Assembly: GCF_001693255.1 (NCBI RefSeq)
Contig: NZ_CP016474.1
Coordinates: 1,692,661-1,756,660, forward strand
Direction: 5' to 3'
From: Picosynechococcus sp. PCC 7003
GTDB taxonomy: Bacteria > Cyanobacteriota > Cyanobacteriia > Cyanobacteriales > MRBY01
Length of the DNA: 64,000 nt
In this document: positions 45,958-55,429 of the stretch, one piece after another
Position numbering within the stretch: the first letter of the stretch is position 1
Layout: every line of letters begins with the position of its first letter
The notes under the pieces: generated by a model
What the model saw: the letters and a program-made list of their open reading frames with translations, nothing else
Told to the model about the DNA's origin: nothing
Databases searched by the model: none
Translations under genes and position numbers: made by a program

Positions 45958-48762
45958 TTATTTTGCTCGACCACAAACTCTACTCATTGGACTAGATATG
46001 CCATTTGCTTCTGCAACAACTCCGTAGCAAATGTTTGTATTTTTATCGATTGGGCCATCCGTAGCTGTTGATGTTTTGATATTATCTAAAACTAAATCAT
46101 TAGGTGTACAGTCATTACTAGTTGAGCAGAAATATAGCTTGTAACTTGTTACATTCGTGTTTAAACTCCAACTAACCTTGGCATCGTAGCGCTTATCTGA
46201 CCGCTGAGTAAATTCAAGTTTTAGACCTTCCGGTGCAGTTAAACCTTGTATCGCACCACAAAGTTGCTCACTCGCAGGACTAATCACCGAACCCTTAGTT
46301 GCTTTAACGACGAAACACCATTCATTACCAACACTCGGATTATTATCTGGCGTAAAGGAAAGATTTGTTGTATTCGCTGTGTCCCCTGATAATGGATCAC
46401 AGATTCCCTGCCCTTGACAACTAAACACTCGATAACCCGTTGCTCCAGTAACGGCTGACCAGTTCACAGTTGGTTTCACCAAAGATGAGTTATTCAAAGT
46501 AATTACAGGCGCAGCCAAACTCGTTTCGAGGGTCGTACAGGTTTGGCCACTGGTGGTTTGGGTGCCAGAGGTAACCTCAATGGCGTAACAAATGTTAGTG
46601 CCTTCAGCAATACCAGAAACACTATTGGTAAAACTACCGCTACCTGTATTTTGTGTCGTTCTGGTGGATGCCACTGTGGTGGGTGTGCAGTTTTCTCCAG
46701 TACAACGTTTTAGAGCAAGACTGTAGGTTGGTGATGCTGTACTGCCCCCTGTAATCGAACTCCAGGCAATATTGGCTTCGGAAGCATCCGGGTCAATGGT
46801 GACAACAAGGCCGCTCAAAAGTAGAGGATCAATTTTTGTTTCACACACAGTTTCCGTCTGGTCTGTTGCTCCGTCTGCGTCACTGACTTGCACGGCATAG
46901 CAAACATTCTGACCTCTAGCAATGCTACTGACATTATCTGCATATCCGGATACACCTGAAGTTACATCAGAAGTCAGCAAGCTGGGGGTACAGCTTGTGT
47001 TGGTCGTATTACACCGATAAAGATTATAGGTATAGTCTGGGGTGCCCCCTGTCGCATCAGGCCAGGTAATATCCATCTCGGCGCTACTAACATCAAGGGT
47101 CACTGTCAAAGAATCCGGCGCAGCAAGGGGCGCATCTTTAATTAGACATTCTGTTTCCCCAATACTGGTAGCAGCACTGTTGTCTGTCACTTGCACAGCG
47201 TAGCAAATTTTATCGCCGCTATTGACTGCTGAAATATCATCTCCAGAGAAACTTTTATCTTCAGTCGCCAAGTTCAGAGATGTGGTTGGAGTGCAAGTTT
47301 GGTCTGGGGCGACGTCACAGCGCAATAGATCGTAAGTGTAGGGATAGTCACCACCAGAGGCACTCAACCAAGTGAGATCAACGGTATTATTAGCTTGTTC
47401 TGTAATCTTTTTAATCGGTGGTGCAGAGAGAGGTTGTCCCTTGATGATGCATTTCGGATCGCCCTGGGCTATTTCTCCTATTTGATCTTTGACAACAACG
47501 GCATAGCAAATTTTTTGACCATCGCTGATGCCCGTCACAATATCAGGGAAGTAGGAAGTACCAGCAATTTCTGGATCGCGCACCGATGTTGTGGGGTCAC
47601 AATCATCTGCATTTCCTGCGACATCACAACGCTTCAGACCATAGAGGTAGCCGGGATCACCACCGGAAGCGGCCCGCCACTCAAGGCCCACTTCTCCCTG
47701 GGATTCCCAAATGTCTTCAATTTGCGGCGGGATTAGTTCTTCTACTAATTCGACACAAACAGGATTACTGGTTCTGGTATCTCCTAAGTTATCAACAACC
47801 TTCACTTCATAGCAAACGGTATTGCCTCGGGACAGACCAGAGATATTATCACTGTAGGTTCTGGTTGTTAATTCGCTGGCGACCGTGTCAGAAGTAGCTT
47901 GATCGATTTCGCAGGTATCCGGCCCCTCACTGCAACGATAGAGGGTATAGGAATAGGGTTTTTCCCCGCCGAGAGCTTCACTCCAGTTAACCGTCGCAGT
48001 CGTCAAATCACTACTTAGGGCCACTGATTCGATAGAAGGGTTAATTAGGATATCTCCCTGGGGATTAATACTCCGCGCAAAGGCGGAACTACTAACACTT
48101 AAAACTTCAGATGTATTATTACTACCCTCAAAATCATTAACTTCACCGTGGAGCGCTAGATCGACTTTATAAATAGCATTACCTGTTGCGGAGGTCTCTT
48201 CTTCCAAACAAGCACGAAAGCCTGTATTCCCAATTGTCGTGCTTCCTTCCGGACAAGTAATGTTTGGAGGAACAGGAATATTTGTGTTCTCAGAAATGGC
48301 ATCAACGAGAACTGTCCAATTAACGGCATCTGGATCATCTCCTGTTCTATACTCTTTCCGTCGGAGCACCATCGGCCCTACCCAGGGGGAATTGTCATCT
48401 TTTTCTGCTATGGAATATTCAATGGTTCGTGAGTTGATGTTGTCTCCTATTTCTGGGAAATATTCTAAAACTAAGGTGTCATCGGTGGCATCGTTGGTTG
48501 CAACATCAAGAACACGCGATCGCCGGACATCTTCTGTGATGTAATCAATGGCCCGGTTGAGTTGAGAACGCCGCTGGGTACGGGCTTCGGTGCGATTGCT
48601 GGCATTGAGGGTGGCGACCATGGCTGTGCCAAGACCAGTAGCCACAATCCCGCTCAGGGTGATCGCCAGGAGCACTTCAATAACAGTAAAGCCTCGGTTT
48701 CCTTGTGAGGTCGATCGTCTATTGAGCAAATTAAAATAGTATTTTAGGAGCCAACGTCTCAT
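45958..48762 (-). CDS. Large minor pilin with seven Cys-rich fibronectin-III-like repeats
   Basis: A 934-residue protein. The first ~60 residues are a prepilin helix (NRGFTVIEVLLAITLSGIVATGLG), and up to ~240 a PilW/GspJ-like pilin domain. From about 240 to the end there are seven tandem ~95-residue beta-sandwich repeats. Most follow the plan W...GG...Y.Y.L.RC....C.P......CYAV.V.D......C. The four cysteines per repeat suggest intradomain disulfides. It is much longer than ordinary minor pilins and probably displays an adhesive arm at the pilus tip or in a pseudopilus; this is inference. The gene carries a HIP1 site only near its 5' end. Confidence 0.88.
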   Translation of the reverse strand: MRRWLLKYYFNLLNRRSTSQGNRGFTVIEVLLAITLSGIVATGLGTAMVATLNASNRTEARTQRRSQLNRAIDYITEDVRRSRVLDVATNDATDDTLVLEYFPEIGDNINSRTIEYSIAEKDDNSPWVGPMVLRRKEYRTGDDPDAVNWTVLVDAISENTNIPVPPNITCPEGSTTIGNTGFRACLEEETSATGNAIYKVDLALHGEVNDFEGSNNTSEVLSVSSSAFARSINPQGDILINPSIESVALSSDLTTATVNWSEALGGEKPYSYTLYRCSEGPDTCEIDQATSDTVASELTTRTYSDNISGLSRGNTVCYEVKVVDNLGDTRTSNPVCVELVEELIPPQIEDIWESQGEVGLEWRAASGGDPGYLYGLKRCDVAGNADDCDPTTSVRDPEIAGTSYFPDIVTGISDGQKICYAVVVKDQIGEIAQGDPKCIIKGQPLSAPPIKKITEQANNTVDLTWLSASGGDYPYTYDLLRCDVAPDQTCTPTTSLNLATEDKSFSGDDISAVNSGDKICYAVQVTDNSAATSIGETECLIKDAPLAAPDSLTVTLDVSSAEMDITWPDATGGTPDYTYNLYRCNTTNTSCTPSLLTSDVTSGVSGYADNVSSIARGQNVCYAVQVSDADGATDQTETVCETKIDPLLLSGLVVTIDPDASEANIAWSSITGGSTASPTYSLALKRCTGENCTPTTVASTRTTQNTGSGSFTNSVSGIAEGTNICYAIEVTSGTQTTSGQTCTTLETSLAAPVITLNNSSLVKPTVNWSAVTGATGYRVFSCQGQGICDPLSGDTANTTNLSFTPDNNPSVGNEWCFVVKATKGSVISPASEQLCGAIQGLTAPEGLKLEFTQRSDKRYDAKVSWSLNTNVTSYKLYFCSTSNDCTPNDLVLDNIKTSTATDGPIDKNTNICYGVVAEANGISSPMSRVCGRAK

Positions 48763-48828
48763 CGTTTTGCGGGCCTCGAACCGGTAGCAATGTAAAATGC
48801 CATATCACTTTAATGATACCCAAAAAAG

Positions 48829-49371
48829 CTATTGCAATGAACACTTAGCTGGGTCTGTTGAACTATCGCCGGGTGGGTAATTGCCATTACGGACTAAGCC
48901 CAAACCACGGGAAACAATGACACATTTTTGGTTCCCCAAATTTCCATTTTTTGTGAGAATCAGTACCAAATCATTTGTAAGGAAGTTTCTGCTTGGATCA
49001 CTGGTTCTACCTCGGAAATCAAACAAAAAATCGGTCGGTTTAACAGTGGCACCATTATGACGCATGGTGATCCCCTCTAAACTGCGATCGCCTGTGACAA
49101 AACAATCACTGTTAAGGGTTGGATTGGTGGCAGGACTCGACGGCAAAATAAATCGACAACTAATACTACGGCGGATCGCTTGGCGTTGGACTTCCTCTAA
49201 AGCCCCAAAAAGCTCACTCCTGGCACTGGTTAACTTACTGCGATTGATAAAACCAAACATCACAGGCGTGGATATGGTTGCCAAAATGCCTGCCATAAAA
49301 ATTGCGACCATCAACTCAATGAGTGTAAATCCGGCCGAGTTACGTCTAATTCCGACAGGCAAAGAAGGCAT
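48829..49371 (-). CDS. GspH/FimT-type minor pilin
   Basis: About 180 residues from ATG 49371. The prepilin motif is NSAGFTLIELMVAIFMAGILATISTP. The GspH-like segment ALEEVQRQAIRRSISCRFIL and the later KCVIVSRGLGLVRNG mirror the 45320-45850 protein, so the two are paralogues within one operon. Its first 26 bases overlap the end of the preceding gene. An in-frame start further upstream (49449) lies well inside that gene and is less likely. Confidence 0.85.
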   Translation of the reverse strand: MPSLPVGIRRNSAGFTLIELMVAIFMAGILATISTPVMFGFINRSKLTSARSELFGALEEVQRQAIRRSISCRFILPSSPATNPTLNSDCFVTGDRSLEGITMRHNGATVKPTDFLFDFRGRTSDPSRNFLTNDLVLILTKNGNLGNQKCVIVSRGLGLVRNGNYPPGDSSTDPAKCSLQ

Positions 49372-49849
49372 CAGGGATAATCTCCGAATAATATTCTGCG
49401 ACGATTCGCCCGCTATCTGGATCTTCAACTCGATAACTGACTTCCACAATGTTGTAAGGAGGCTGATCCGGAATACTTAAATTTCGGTTCATATTGTATT
49501 CTTTGTTCACCAGAGTAGGAGGGTCAGGAGCCTTAATCTGATTGATTAATGCTTGGGCATAACCCTTTTCTGGGGTAGTTGCGTCGCAGTCAGGCGAGGC
49601 ATTTGAGAAAGACAAAGCAGCCTCATATTTAATTTCGTCAAAGTCTGACTGGATTGCATTCATCGCTTCAGATGCACGCTGGGCCTGTACTCGCAAAACA
49701 ACACTAACAAATGTGGCCTCGGCTGTCACAAGCACAAAGATTGTCGAAACAATAATCCCTGCCAAGACTTCAATAAAGGTAAAGCCTTGCTGACCTTGTT
49801 TAGGGACAGAGCTAGAGTTGTTTTTTGTCGTCCATCGAGGTTGCATCAT
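49346..49849 (-). CDS. PilV/GspI-like minor pilin
   Basis: A 167-residue protein with QQGFTFIEVLAGIIVSTIFVLVTAEATF as prepilin helix and no GspH signature. The C-terminal region includes YNIVEVSYRVEDPDSGRIVAEYY, a PilV/GspI-like pattern. It overlaps the next pilin by 26 bases and follows the PilX-like gene by six, so the operon is tight. Confidence 0.83.
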   Translation of the reverse strand: MMQPRWTTKNNSSSVPKQGQQGFTFIEVLAGIIVSTIFVLVTAEATFVSVVLRVQAQRASEAMNAIQSDFDEIKYEAALSFSNASPDCDATTPEKGYAQALINQIKAPDPPTLVNKEYNMNRNLSIPDQPPYNIVEVSYRVEDPDSGRIVAEYYSEIIPDAFFACRN

Positions 49850-49855
49850 GGCTAG

Positions 49856-51316
49856 TTAGTTTGTTGCTTCTCTTCTCTCCCACGTAACCACGCCTGTGTT
49901 GACAACTTGTGCTGGCCGTTTGAGAGAAATGCTTTCAAAGGTTGTACCAAAGGCATTGCCCAAAGCTTCAGGAGCACCCGGGGGAATATTAACAACTGCG
50001 CCACTGGCATTGGAATTAGAAGCGTCCCAAATTTTTCCCCAGATAACGCCGTTCATGCCGTCGCCGTTGCCGCCACCATTGATTCCCACCTGGGCATCAG
50101 GAGCATAGACAAAGAATGTCGAACTGGCTGTCCCGTTAATGCGGATATTTTGAGAGACTGTGCCTGTACCACTATCTGGCTTACCAAAAATTGCAAAGTC
50201 ACCAAAATCACCTTCATGGATAATTTGGCGGTTCCCAGAAATTGTTAAATCACCAGAGAGGAAGACAATCACAGGCGCGTTTGTTGTGTTAATCGTCCAG
50301 GTTTTAACGCCACCACCAATATCAATGTCTTCTGCTTTGTAAACATAGGCTTGATAGGCCTGGGCTGGGCCTGCACCATCAGGATCAAAGGAAACTGTTT
50401 GATCACCCCCGCTAGGTAGATCTCGAACATTACTGCCTAAATCTGCGGTAATTGTTTGTGGGGGAACCGGCAAGGGCGGCAGATTGGGCTCACCTAACCG
50501 AGGAATGACGTTAGTGAGTTTAGAGTTATTCTGAGCCCCCATTGCATCTCGATGGATTAAGTTTGCATAGTCTGCTGGGGAAATATCGGCGGCACAAGCG
50601 TCTTCTAAGTTAGAAAATTGACATCTTGTGCAAATAATATTGCTTTTTTCATTCGGATCAGCACTGACGTTAGGAATTAAAGAGACATCGTTGTTGCCGA
50701 GTTCAATAAAGTTTTCCATGTACATACCAGGGAATGTCGATTCCCCTTCGTTGGAAAATTCACCGACATACACAGATGCTTCAAGGATAGCTGTACCTCG
50801 ATCACCGGATAAACTTCCCTCTACAGTAAAGGTGCCTGTGCCCGTTCGAGAATCATAATCATAGGCAAGGAGTTGAAATTCACCTTTGTTGTCAACTGAT
50901 ATACTGCTGTCACGAATCTGAGCCACCGCTAAAGGAATATCTTCAGAAGCATTCTCTTCACCATCACTTTCTTGGTTATTGTATTCGCTACAGCCACCGT
51001 CAAAAACTTCTGCAGTTGGCTTCAGGCTATCGTACTTCTCTTTTGTCCATTCGTTCTTGTCAAGCTTTAGAAAGATACTATTTTCCTCAGAGCGAAGTAC
51101 CCCAAGCACTCGGTTTAGACCTGCTTCGGCGATCGCCATATTTTCTTGGCTATGTTTCTGTAGCGTCGAGGCGACTTGATCATCATTGGAACGGAGGAGC
51201 ATTGTTGCACCGGTGACCACCAAGAAAAGACCTAGCCCCAAAGCAACCACGAGACTAAAACCGCTTTCCTTAGTCTGTTTTGTTTTTAGGAGGAACTGGA
51301 GTAAGAATGTATACAT
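49856..51316 (-). CDS. PilX-like protein, first gene of the minor-pilin operon
   Basis: A 486-residue protein starting MYTFLLQFLLKTKQTKESGFSLVVALGLG, a PilX-type N-terminus (helix with SGFSLVV before the membrane span, then AEAGLNRVLGVLRSEE). The rest is extracellular and Asn/Gly/Asp-rich. The C-terminal half (VFLSGDLTISGNRQII, FVYAPDAQVGINGGG, GVIWGKIWDASN) reads like a right-handed beta-helix. Proteins of this layout occur with type IV pili and exopolysaccharide secretion in cyanobacteria. ATG 51316 is preferred over an in-frame start 66 bases upstream. Confidence 0.8.
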   Translation of the reverse strand: MYTFLLQFLLKTKQTKESGFSLVVALGLGLFLVVTGATMLLRSNDDQVASTLQKHSQENMAIAEAGLNRVLGVLRSEENSIFLKLDKNEWTKEKYDSLKPTAEVFDGGCSEYNNQESDGEENASEDIPLAVAQIRDSSISVDNKGEFQLLAYDYDSRTGTGTFTVEGSLSGDRGTAILEASVYVGEFSNEGESTFPGMYMENFIELGNNDVSLIPNVSADPNEKSNIICTRCQFSNLEDACAADISPADYANLIHRDAMGAQNNSKLTNVIPRLGEPNLPPLPVPPQTITADLGSNVRDLPSGGDQTVSFDPDGAGPAQAYQAYVYKAEDIDIGGGVKTWTINTTNAPVIVFLSGDLTISGNRQIIHEGDFGDFAIFGKPDSGTGTVSQNIRINGTASSTFFVYAPDAQVGINGGGNGDGMNGVIWGKIWDASNSNASGAVVNIPPGAPEALGNAFGTTFESISLKRPAQVVNTGVVTWERREATN

Positions 51317-51597
51317 GGTGGTTTTAACCTCGCAGTGTTTATTGAAATTCCGCAATATTCTAAGCAACGACCTGGGCAGCACTGCTTCTACCTCTAATTC
51401 TTAGGATGCCCACAACTTGAGGTGTTTGTCGCATTTTACAGATTAAACTTTATATATCAGCTTTTTCAGCCGAGACAATCAACCAAAAGTTGCTTGAGGA
51501 CAACACATTCAAAGATAAGCTGCCTTAAGTTAAATTTAAGTCTAAAGGTAGATATTATCAGTGATTTTAATCACGTATGACACTTACGTAACTTTCT

Positions 51598-52473
51598 TCA
51601 GATGCGCTGGGCGGATACGTAGCGATCGCCCCCAGCAAAATCATCAATGATCTGAATTTGGGTGTAGCGGCCATTGTCTGCGAGTAATTGCGCCACCGCT
51701 TCCCCCTGACCACGCATCATTTCCACGAGCCAAATGCCACCAGAAACCAAATAATCCGGCGCTTCATTCACCAAAATTCGCAGGTCGGCTAACCCGTCTG
51801 TGCCCCCATCAAGAGCACTATGGGGTTCATGACGATAAACTTCTGGCTGTAAATCCGGCAGTAGGGCAGCGGGAATATAGGGGGGATTGGAAACCATTCC
51901 CGCCACCTGTCCCCGCAAATGTTGTAGCGGCTCCCACCAACTGCCTTGGTAAAACTGAATTCGATTTTGAAAGCCGTAGGCGATCGCATTTTTTCGGGCG
52001 ACTCCAAGGGCGGCGGCACTCTGGTCAACGGCATGGATCGTCGCTGCCACAAAACTCTCTGCCAAACCCAAGGCGATCGCCCCACTGCCCGTCCCCAGAT
52101 CGACCCAGTGGCCTGCGTGTAAATTTGTTGGGCTAGTCCGCGCCAAATCGATTAAATACTCTGTTTCGGGCCGAGGGATTAACACCGCCGGGGACACGAA
52201 CAACTCAAAATTTCGCCAGGGCGCTTTCCCGACGAGATATTGCACCGGAACTTTTTCCTGGCAGCGCCGTTCCCAGAGCTGTGAAAGTTCAGCCAAAGAC
52301 ACCTGACTCTGTACAGCTTCCCGGATTCCTAGCCGCAAACTGAGCCGATCCACGCTGGTCAGCCCCTGGAGAAACCAGTCCACTTCCTCAACAGAAATAT
52401 CGGTGGCGATCGCCTGGGTCTGGGCCCACTGTCGCCACCGTCCTAAATCCTGAGCCGCAATGATCTCAGTCAA
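51598..52473 (-). CDS. prmC: Peptide chain release factor N5-glutamine methyltransferase
   Basis: Methylates the GGQ glutamine of RF1 and RF2. The 291-residue protein has the PrmC/HemK N-terminal helical region, IPRPETEYLIDLA, the SAM motif WVDLGTGSGAIALGLA, and the active-site MVSNPPYIP (NPPY). The start MTEIIAAQDLGRW is at 52473. Confidence 0.95.
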   Translation of the reverse strand: MTEIIAAQDLGRWRQWAQTQAIATDISVEEVDWFLQGLTSVDRLSLRLGIREAVQSQVSLAELSQLWERRCQEKVPVQYLVGKAPWRNFELFVSPAVLIPRPETEYLIDLARTSPTNLHAGHWVDLGTGSGAIALGLAESFVAATIHAVDQSAAALGVARKNAIAYGFQNRIQFYQGSWWEPLQHLRGQVAGMVSNPPYIPAALLPDLQPEVYRHEPHSALDGGTDGLADLRILVNEAPDYLVSGGIWLVEMMRGQGEAVAQLLADNGRYTQIQIIDDFAGGDRYVSAQRI

Positions 52474-52497
52474 GAATCAACCGTTCCCAACACCCTA

Positions 52498-53340
52498 TTA
52501 TCGTTGTTGCTGTTGCTGCTCAATCACAGCTTGGATCAATTGGGCCGATTCCGCTGAGGGAATGAGGGTCATCGACTCCAAAAATTCCTGTTCCTCTGTG
52601 GGCAGATCCTCATCGAGTAATTTGGCAATAAATACCTCAAGGGGCATCACATTAATACTTAGCTCTTCATCTTCTGGGAACGCATCCAATTGCTCAAGAA
52701 TCGGCTGTACCTCAAAGAAAACGGGGATTTCGCCGTTACCATTGTTGTCATCCCCTGCCAGGGTTGGGAAAGAAACAATATCCTGTCCATTGGCATCCTT
52801 TTCCTGAATCGAGAGGAAAAATAAAGGGACACCAGGGAAGTTTTCCTGTTGCGTCACTTGGGCCGCTGCATTTAACTGGGCCATGGTCGGCAAAAACTTA
52901 AAGGTTAAATCTTCTGCTTCGTCACTTTGAGCAAACTGGTAGATCTTATCCAAGCCGATGGGCAGAATGTTGGCCTCTTGCCACAGGGCCGCTTGGGCTT
53001 CTAGTTCAGCGACAATTTGGGGATCGGCATTGGGTTTTGCCCGTTCTGCATCGAGGAGTTTTTTCGATTCTGTCTGGCGGGCCGCCACGAGATTTTCTGC
53101 ATCCGCAAGACTGACAAAAACCCCCGTAACTCCCGACTCACCGCCATTTTGGTCAGTGACCGTCGCGAAAATTGGCTGCCCTTCGTCGTTGATCAGCATA
53201 TACATCGGAATTGGCCGGAGCTTTTCGACAACCGTTGCCTCAGGAAGCGCCAACACACTGCTATTAACGCCCAAGATTGTTCCGGCAATTACCGTACCCA
53301 TCAATAAGGCTTTTTGACCCAAACGAACCAGACTTTTCAT
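52498..53340 (-). CDS. Tic22-family protein
   Basis: A 280-residue exported protein homologous to plastid Tic22. The signal peptide (ALLMGTVIAGTILGVNSSVLALP) ends near residue 35. Family blocks: RPIPMYMLINDEGQPIFATV, VTGVFVSLADAENLVAA, LPTMAQLNAAAQV and GVPLFFLSIQEK. Cyanobacterial Tic22 is a periplasmic chaperone-like factor for outer-membrane protein biogenesis. The gene ends in a glutamine tract (QQQQQR). It is 24 bases upstream of prmC. Confidence 0.9.
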   Translation of the reverse strand: MKSLVRLGQKALLMGTVIAGTILGVNSSVLALPEATVVEKLRPIPMYMLINDEGQPIFATVTDQNGGESGVTGVFVSLADAENLVAARQTESKKLLDAERAKPNADPQIVAELEAQAALWQEANILPIGLDKIYQFAQSDEAEDLTFKFLPTMAQLNAAAQVTQQENFPGVPLFFLSIQEKDANGQDIVSFPTLAGDDNNGNGEIPVFFEVQPILEQLDAFPEDEELSINVMPLEVFIAKLLDEDLPTEEQEFLESMTLIPSAESAQLIQAVIEQQQQQR

Positions 53341-53748
53341 AAATAAAACCTCGAACAAAATAACTGCAAGATTAGAAAAATTAATCCTAAAGAAATAAGC
53401 CGTCAAAATGCTTTGTATTACGTCTTAGAAATCCCCACTAAAAAAGCGGCAATCTATTCCATGATCTCGATAAACTGGGGCTTTCCATGGGTGACGGATA
53501 TTGCAGTTTACCAACGTATTCTAGAGACGTGACTCCGTAAATTGGAGTTCCATTTCGTAAATGTTTATACTCAAGTCCCATTGCAAATAGAAAAGTATCG
53601 GCATAGACTTGCCAATGATTTCGACTCTAACACAAAAAATTCAATTATTCTGGGGCGATCTAGGCTTTTTTATGACGTGCCTAGGCTGGCCTGGAGTGGT
53701 CAAATTAACGGGGGCGATCGCCACCAGAGAGTCTTAAAAATCAAAAAA
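53341..53748. other. Gene-free interval with no supported feature
   Basis: This is 408 bases between the Tic22 gene and tRNA-Pro. It contains a 71-codon plus-strand open frame (53542-53757) whose residues look random and which runs into the tRNA; I do not count it. A small ACTCC/GGAGT inverted repeat lies near 53532. Two HIP1-like sites (53656, 53714) are the only other notable points. Confidence 0.45.
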
Positions 53749-53822
53749 TCGGGATGACAGGATTCGAACCTGCGGCATCCTACTCCCAAAGCAGGCGCGC
53801 TACCAAGCTGCGCTACATCCCG
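53749..53822 (-). tRNA. tRNA-Pro (anticodon TGG)
   Basis: On the minus strand the acceptor CGGGATG pairs with CATCCCG plus discriminator A. The D arm has GCGCAGCTTGGTAGCGC, the anticodon loop is CTTTGGGAG with TGG, and the T arm has GGTTCGAATCC. Length is 74 bases; CCA is not encoded. Confidence 0.94.
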
Positions 53823-53875
53823 TTAAAATACCTCAGCTAGTATAACTTAGCCTTAGACTATTTGTGAAATCATTT

Positions 53876-54388
53876 TCAGCTTGGGTACCAAAACATCCCT
53901 TTAATCCCTTCTGGATCAAGGATAAAACCCAACCGCCGGTAAAACTCTACTACTTGGGGATCAGCAAAAAGCGTAATGTTGCTGATATCTGACTCCCGCA
54001 GTTTTTTGATCATGAACTGCATGAGGCCCTTACCTAAGCCTTGGCTCTGGAACTGGGGATGGATCACCACATCCCACACCGTCGCGTTAAAAGCACAGTC
54101 AGAGGTGGCCCGGGCAAACCCGATGAGACGCCGCCGTTTGCTATTGCGCACTTCCCAGACCGTGACCACCAGAAAGCTATGTTGGATTGCTTTGCGGACT
54201 TTACGAATGGGACGTCTGGCCCAACCCACTTGATCACAAAGTTCTTCTAGCTCGTAGAGATCAAGGTCGCGATCTAGGCTAAAGAAAATACGCGGTTGGC
54301 CAGCAGACTCCAGTTGTGAATTACTGATCTGGGCATTTGGAACATCAACGGTGGGATTAAATAGTCGTTTTAGGAAACCCATGCTCAT
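53876..54388 (-). CDS. GNAT acetyltransferase, Ycf52 type
   Basis: A 170-residue GNAT protein of the Ycf52/NSI group. The acetyl-CoA motif is [17 protein letters not shown], with [13 protein letters not shown] before it and VEFYRRLGF after it. Chloroplast relatives acetylate plastid proteins and melatonin precursors; the cyanobacterial substrate is unknown. ATG 54388 and ATG 54382 are both possible starts. Confidence 0.88.
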   Translation of the reverse strand: MSMGFLKRLFNPTVDVPNAQISNSQLESAGQPRIFFSLDRDLDLYELEELCDQVGWARRPIRKVRKAIQHSFLVVTVWEVRNSKRRRLIGFARATSDCAFNATVWDVVIHPQFQSQGLGKGLMQFMIKKLRESDISNITLFADPQVVEFYRRLGFILDPEGIKGMFWYPS

Positions 54389-54614
54389 TTTATGGGGGCG
54401 ATCGCCTCGGATGAAGTCGCAAGACACGACAAATAAATATTCTTGATAATCTTACAAGATCTTTTGCGAAGGCTGACTGGGGGCTGCTAGGGCACCAGAG
54501 TCAAGAAAGCGCAAAATTCCTGGAGTAAACTATAGGAAATAAGGGTTATTCGGAGATCAGCATACGCATTTTTATTTTCTGAAGTCTTTTTTAGCCACAC
54601 CGCCCCCATTACCT

Positions 54615-55337
54615 ATGGCCGCCACCCTCAAATCCTCTAATTTAGATCTACTGAAACGTTTTAATCGTTCATTTCCCGAATTTTACGAACAATTCGTCAG
54701 TAGTGAAGCACAATTTCAAAATCTCCAGTTAGCCTATCAGCTTTACCGGGCCAAGCGGCCGATCGTTGAAATTAGTCCCGATGGCAACCGGAGCATTTTC
54801 CAGTTTGCCTACCGAAATCAATCCTTTCTCTTGAGTGATATTTTCGGGATTCTCCTCGCCTACGGTCTGAAGATCCATAGCCTCAGCCTGTATGGGCAGA
54901 TCCAAGCGCCAATGCTCGTTTTCATCAAGCTCAGAATTGATCGTAATGACCAGGCCCTCACCCCCAATACCGCCGGGAATGTCTGTCGAGCAGTGCGGGA
55001 AGCCCTGGCGGGCCGCTTTGCCGTGGAAGAGATGTTGGCCGTCGAGTTTGATTTTGCGGCGGGGCTCGCTGAGGTGCATACGGAATTTTACATTGACCCT
55101 GTGTTCCATCTGCCGACCCTGATCATCGAGGCGAAGGAACAAGAAGGTCTGTTGTACCGAGCAATGTATGCGATTTGGCAGGAAGATCTGTTAGTAATTA
55201 ATGCCAATCTGGTGTCTTGGCGCGGCAACACCAGGCTAATTTTGTACCTTTTTGGCCCCAATGAAAGTGCAATTCCTGAGTATTTAGGCCAGCGGATTGC
55301 GAATAATGTGCGCGATCGCCTGCTGCATATTTCATAA
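54615..55337 (+). CDS. Hypothetical protein with ACT-like segments
   Basis: A 240-residue soluble protein. Residues ~60-120 (SFLLSDIFGILLAYGLKIHSLSLYG) and ~175-235 (GLLYRAMYAIWQEDLLVINANLVSWRG) each have a helix-strand plan like ACT domains, as in GlnD or other amino-acid-sensing proteins. The resemblance is by eye. I believe related genes are common in cyanobacteria but no name comes to mind. It is alone, in the same direction as the next gene. Confidence 0.65.
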   Translation: MAATLKSSNLDLLKRFNRSFPEFYEQFVSSEAQFQNLQLAYQLYRAKRPIVEISPDGNRSIFQFAYRNQSFLLSDIFGILLAYGLKIHSLSLYGQIQAPMLVFIKLRIDRNDQALTPNTAGNVCRAVREALAGRFAVEEMLAVEFDFAAGLAEVHTEFYIDPVFHLPTLIIEAKEQEGLLYRAMYAIWQEDLLVINANLVSWRGNTRLILYLFGPNESAIPEYLGQRIANNVRDRLLHIS

Positions 55338-55429
55338 ATGTAAATGTCCCTAGGCCGAGAAAGCTGGGCGATCGCTCTTGGGTAAAATAAAGAGTGATCG
55401 AAATGTGAGCCCATTGGTAAAAAGACTTT

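Noticed and set aside
53542-53757. A 71-codon plus-strand frame before tRNA-Pro
   Set aside because: It runs into the tRNA gene and has no recognisable sequence or start signal.
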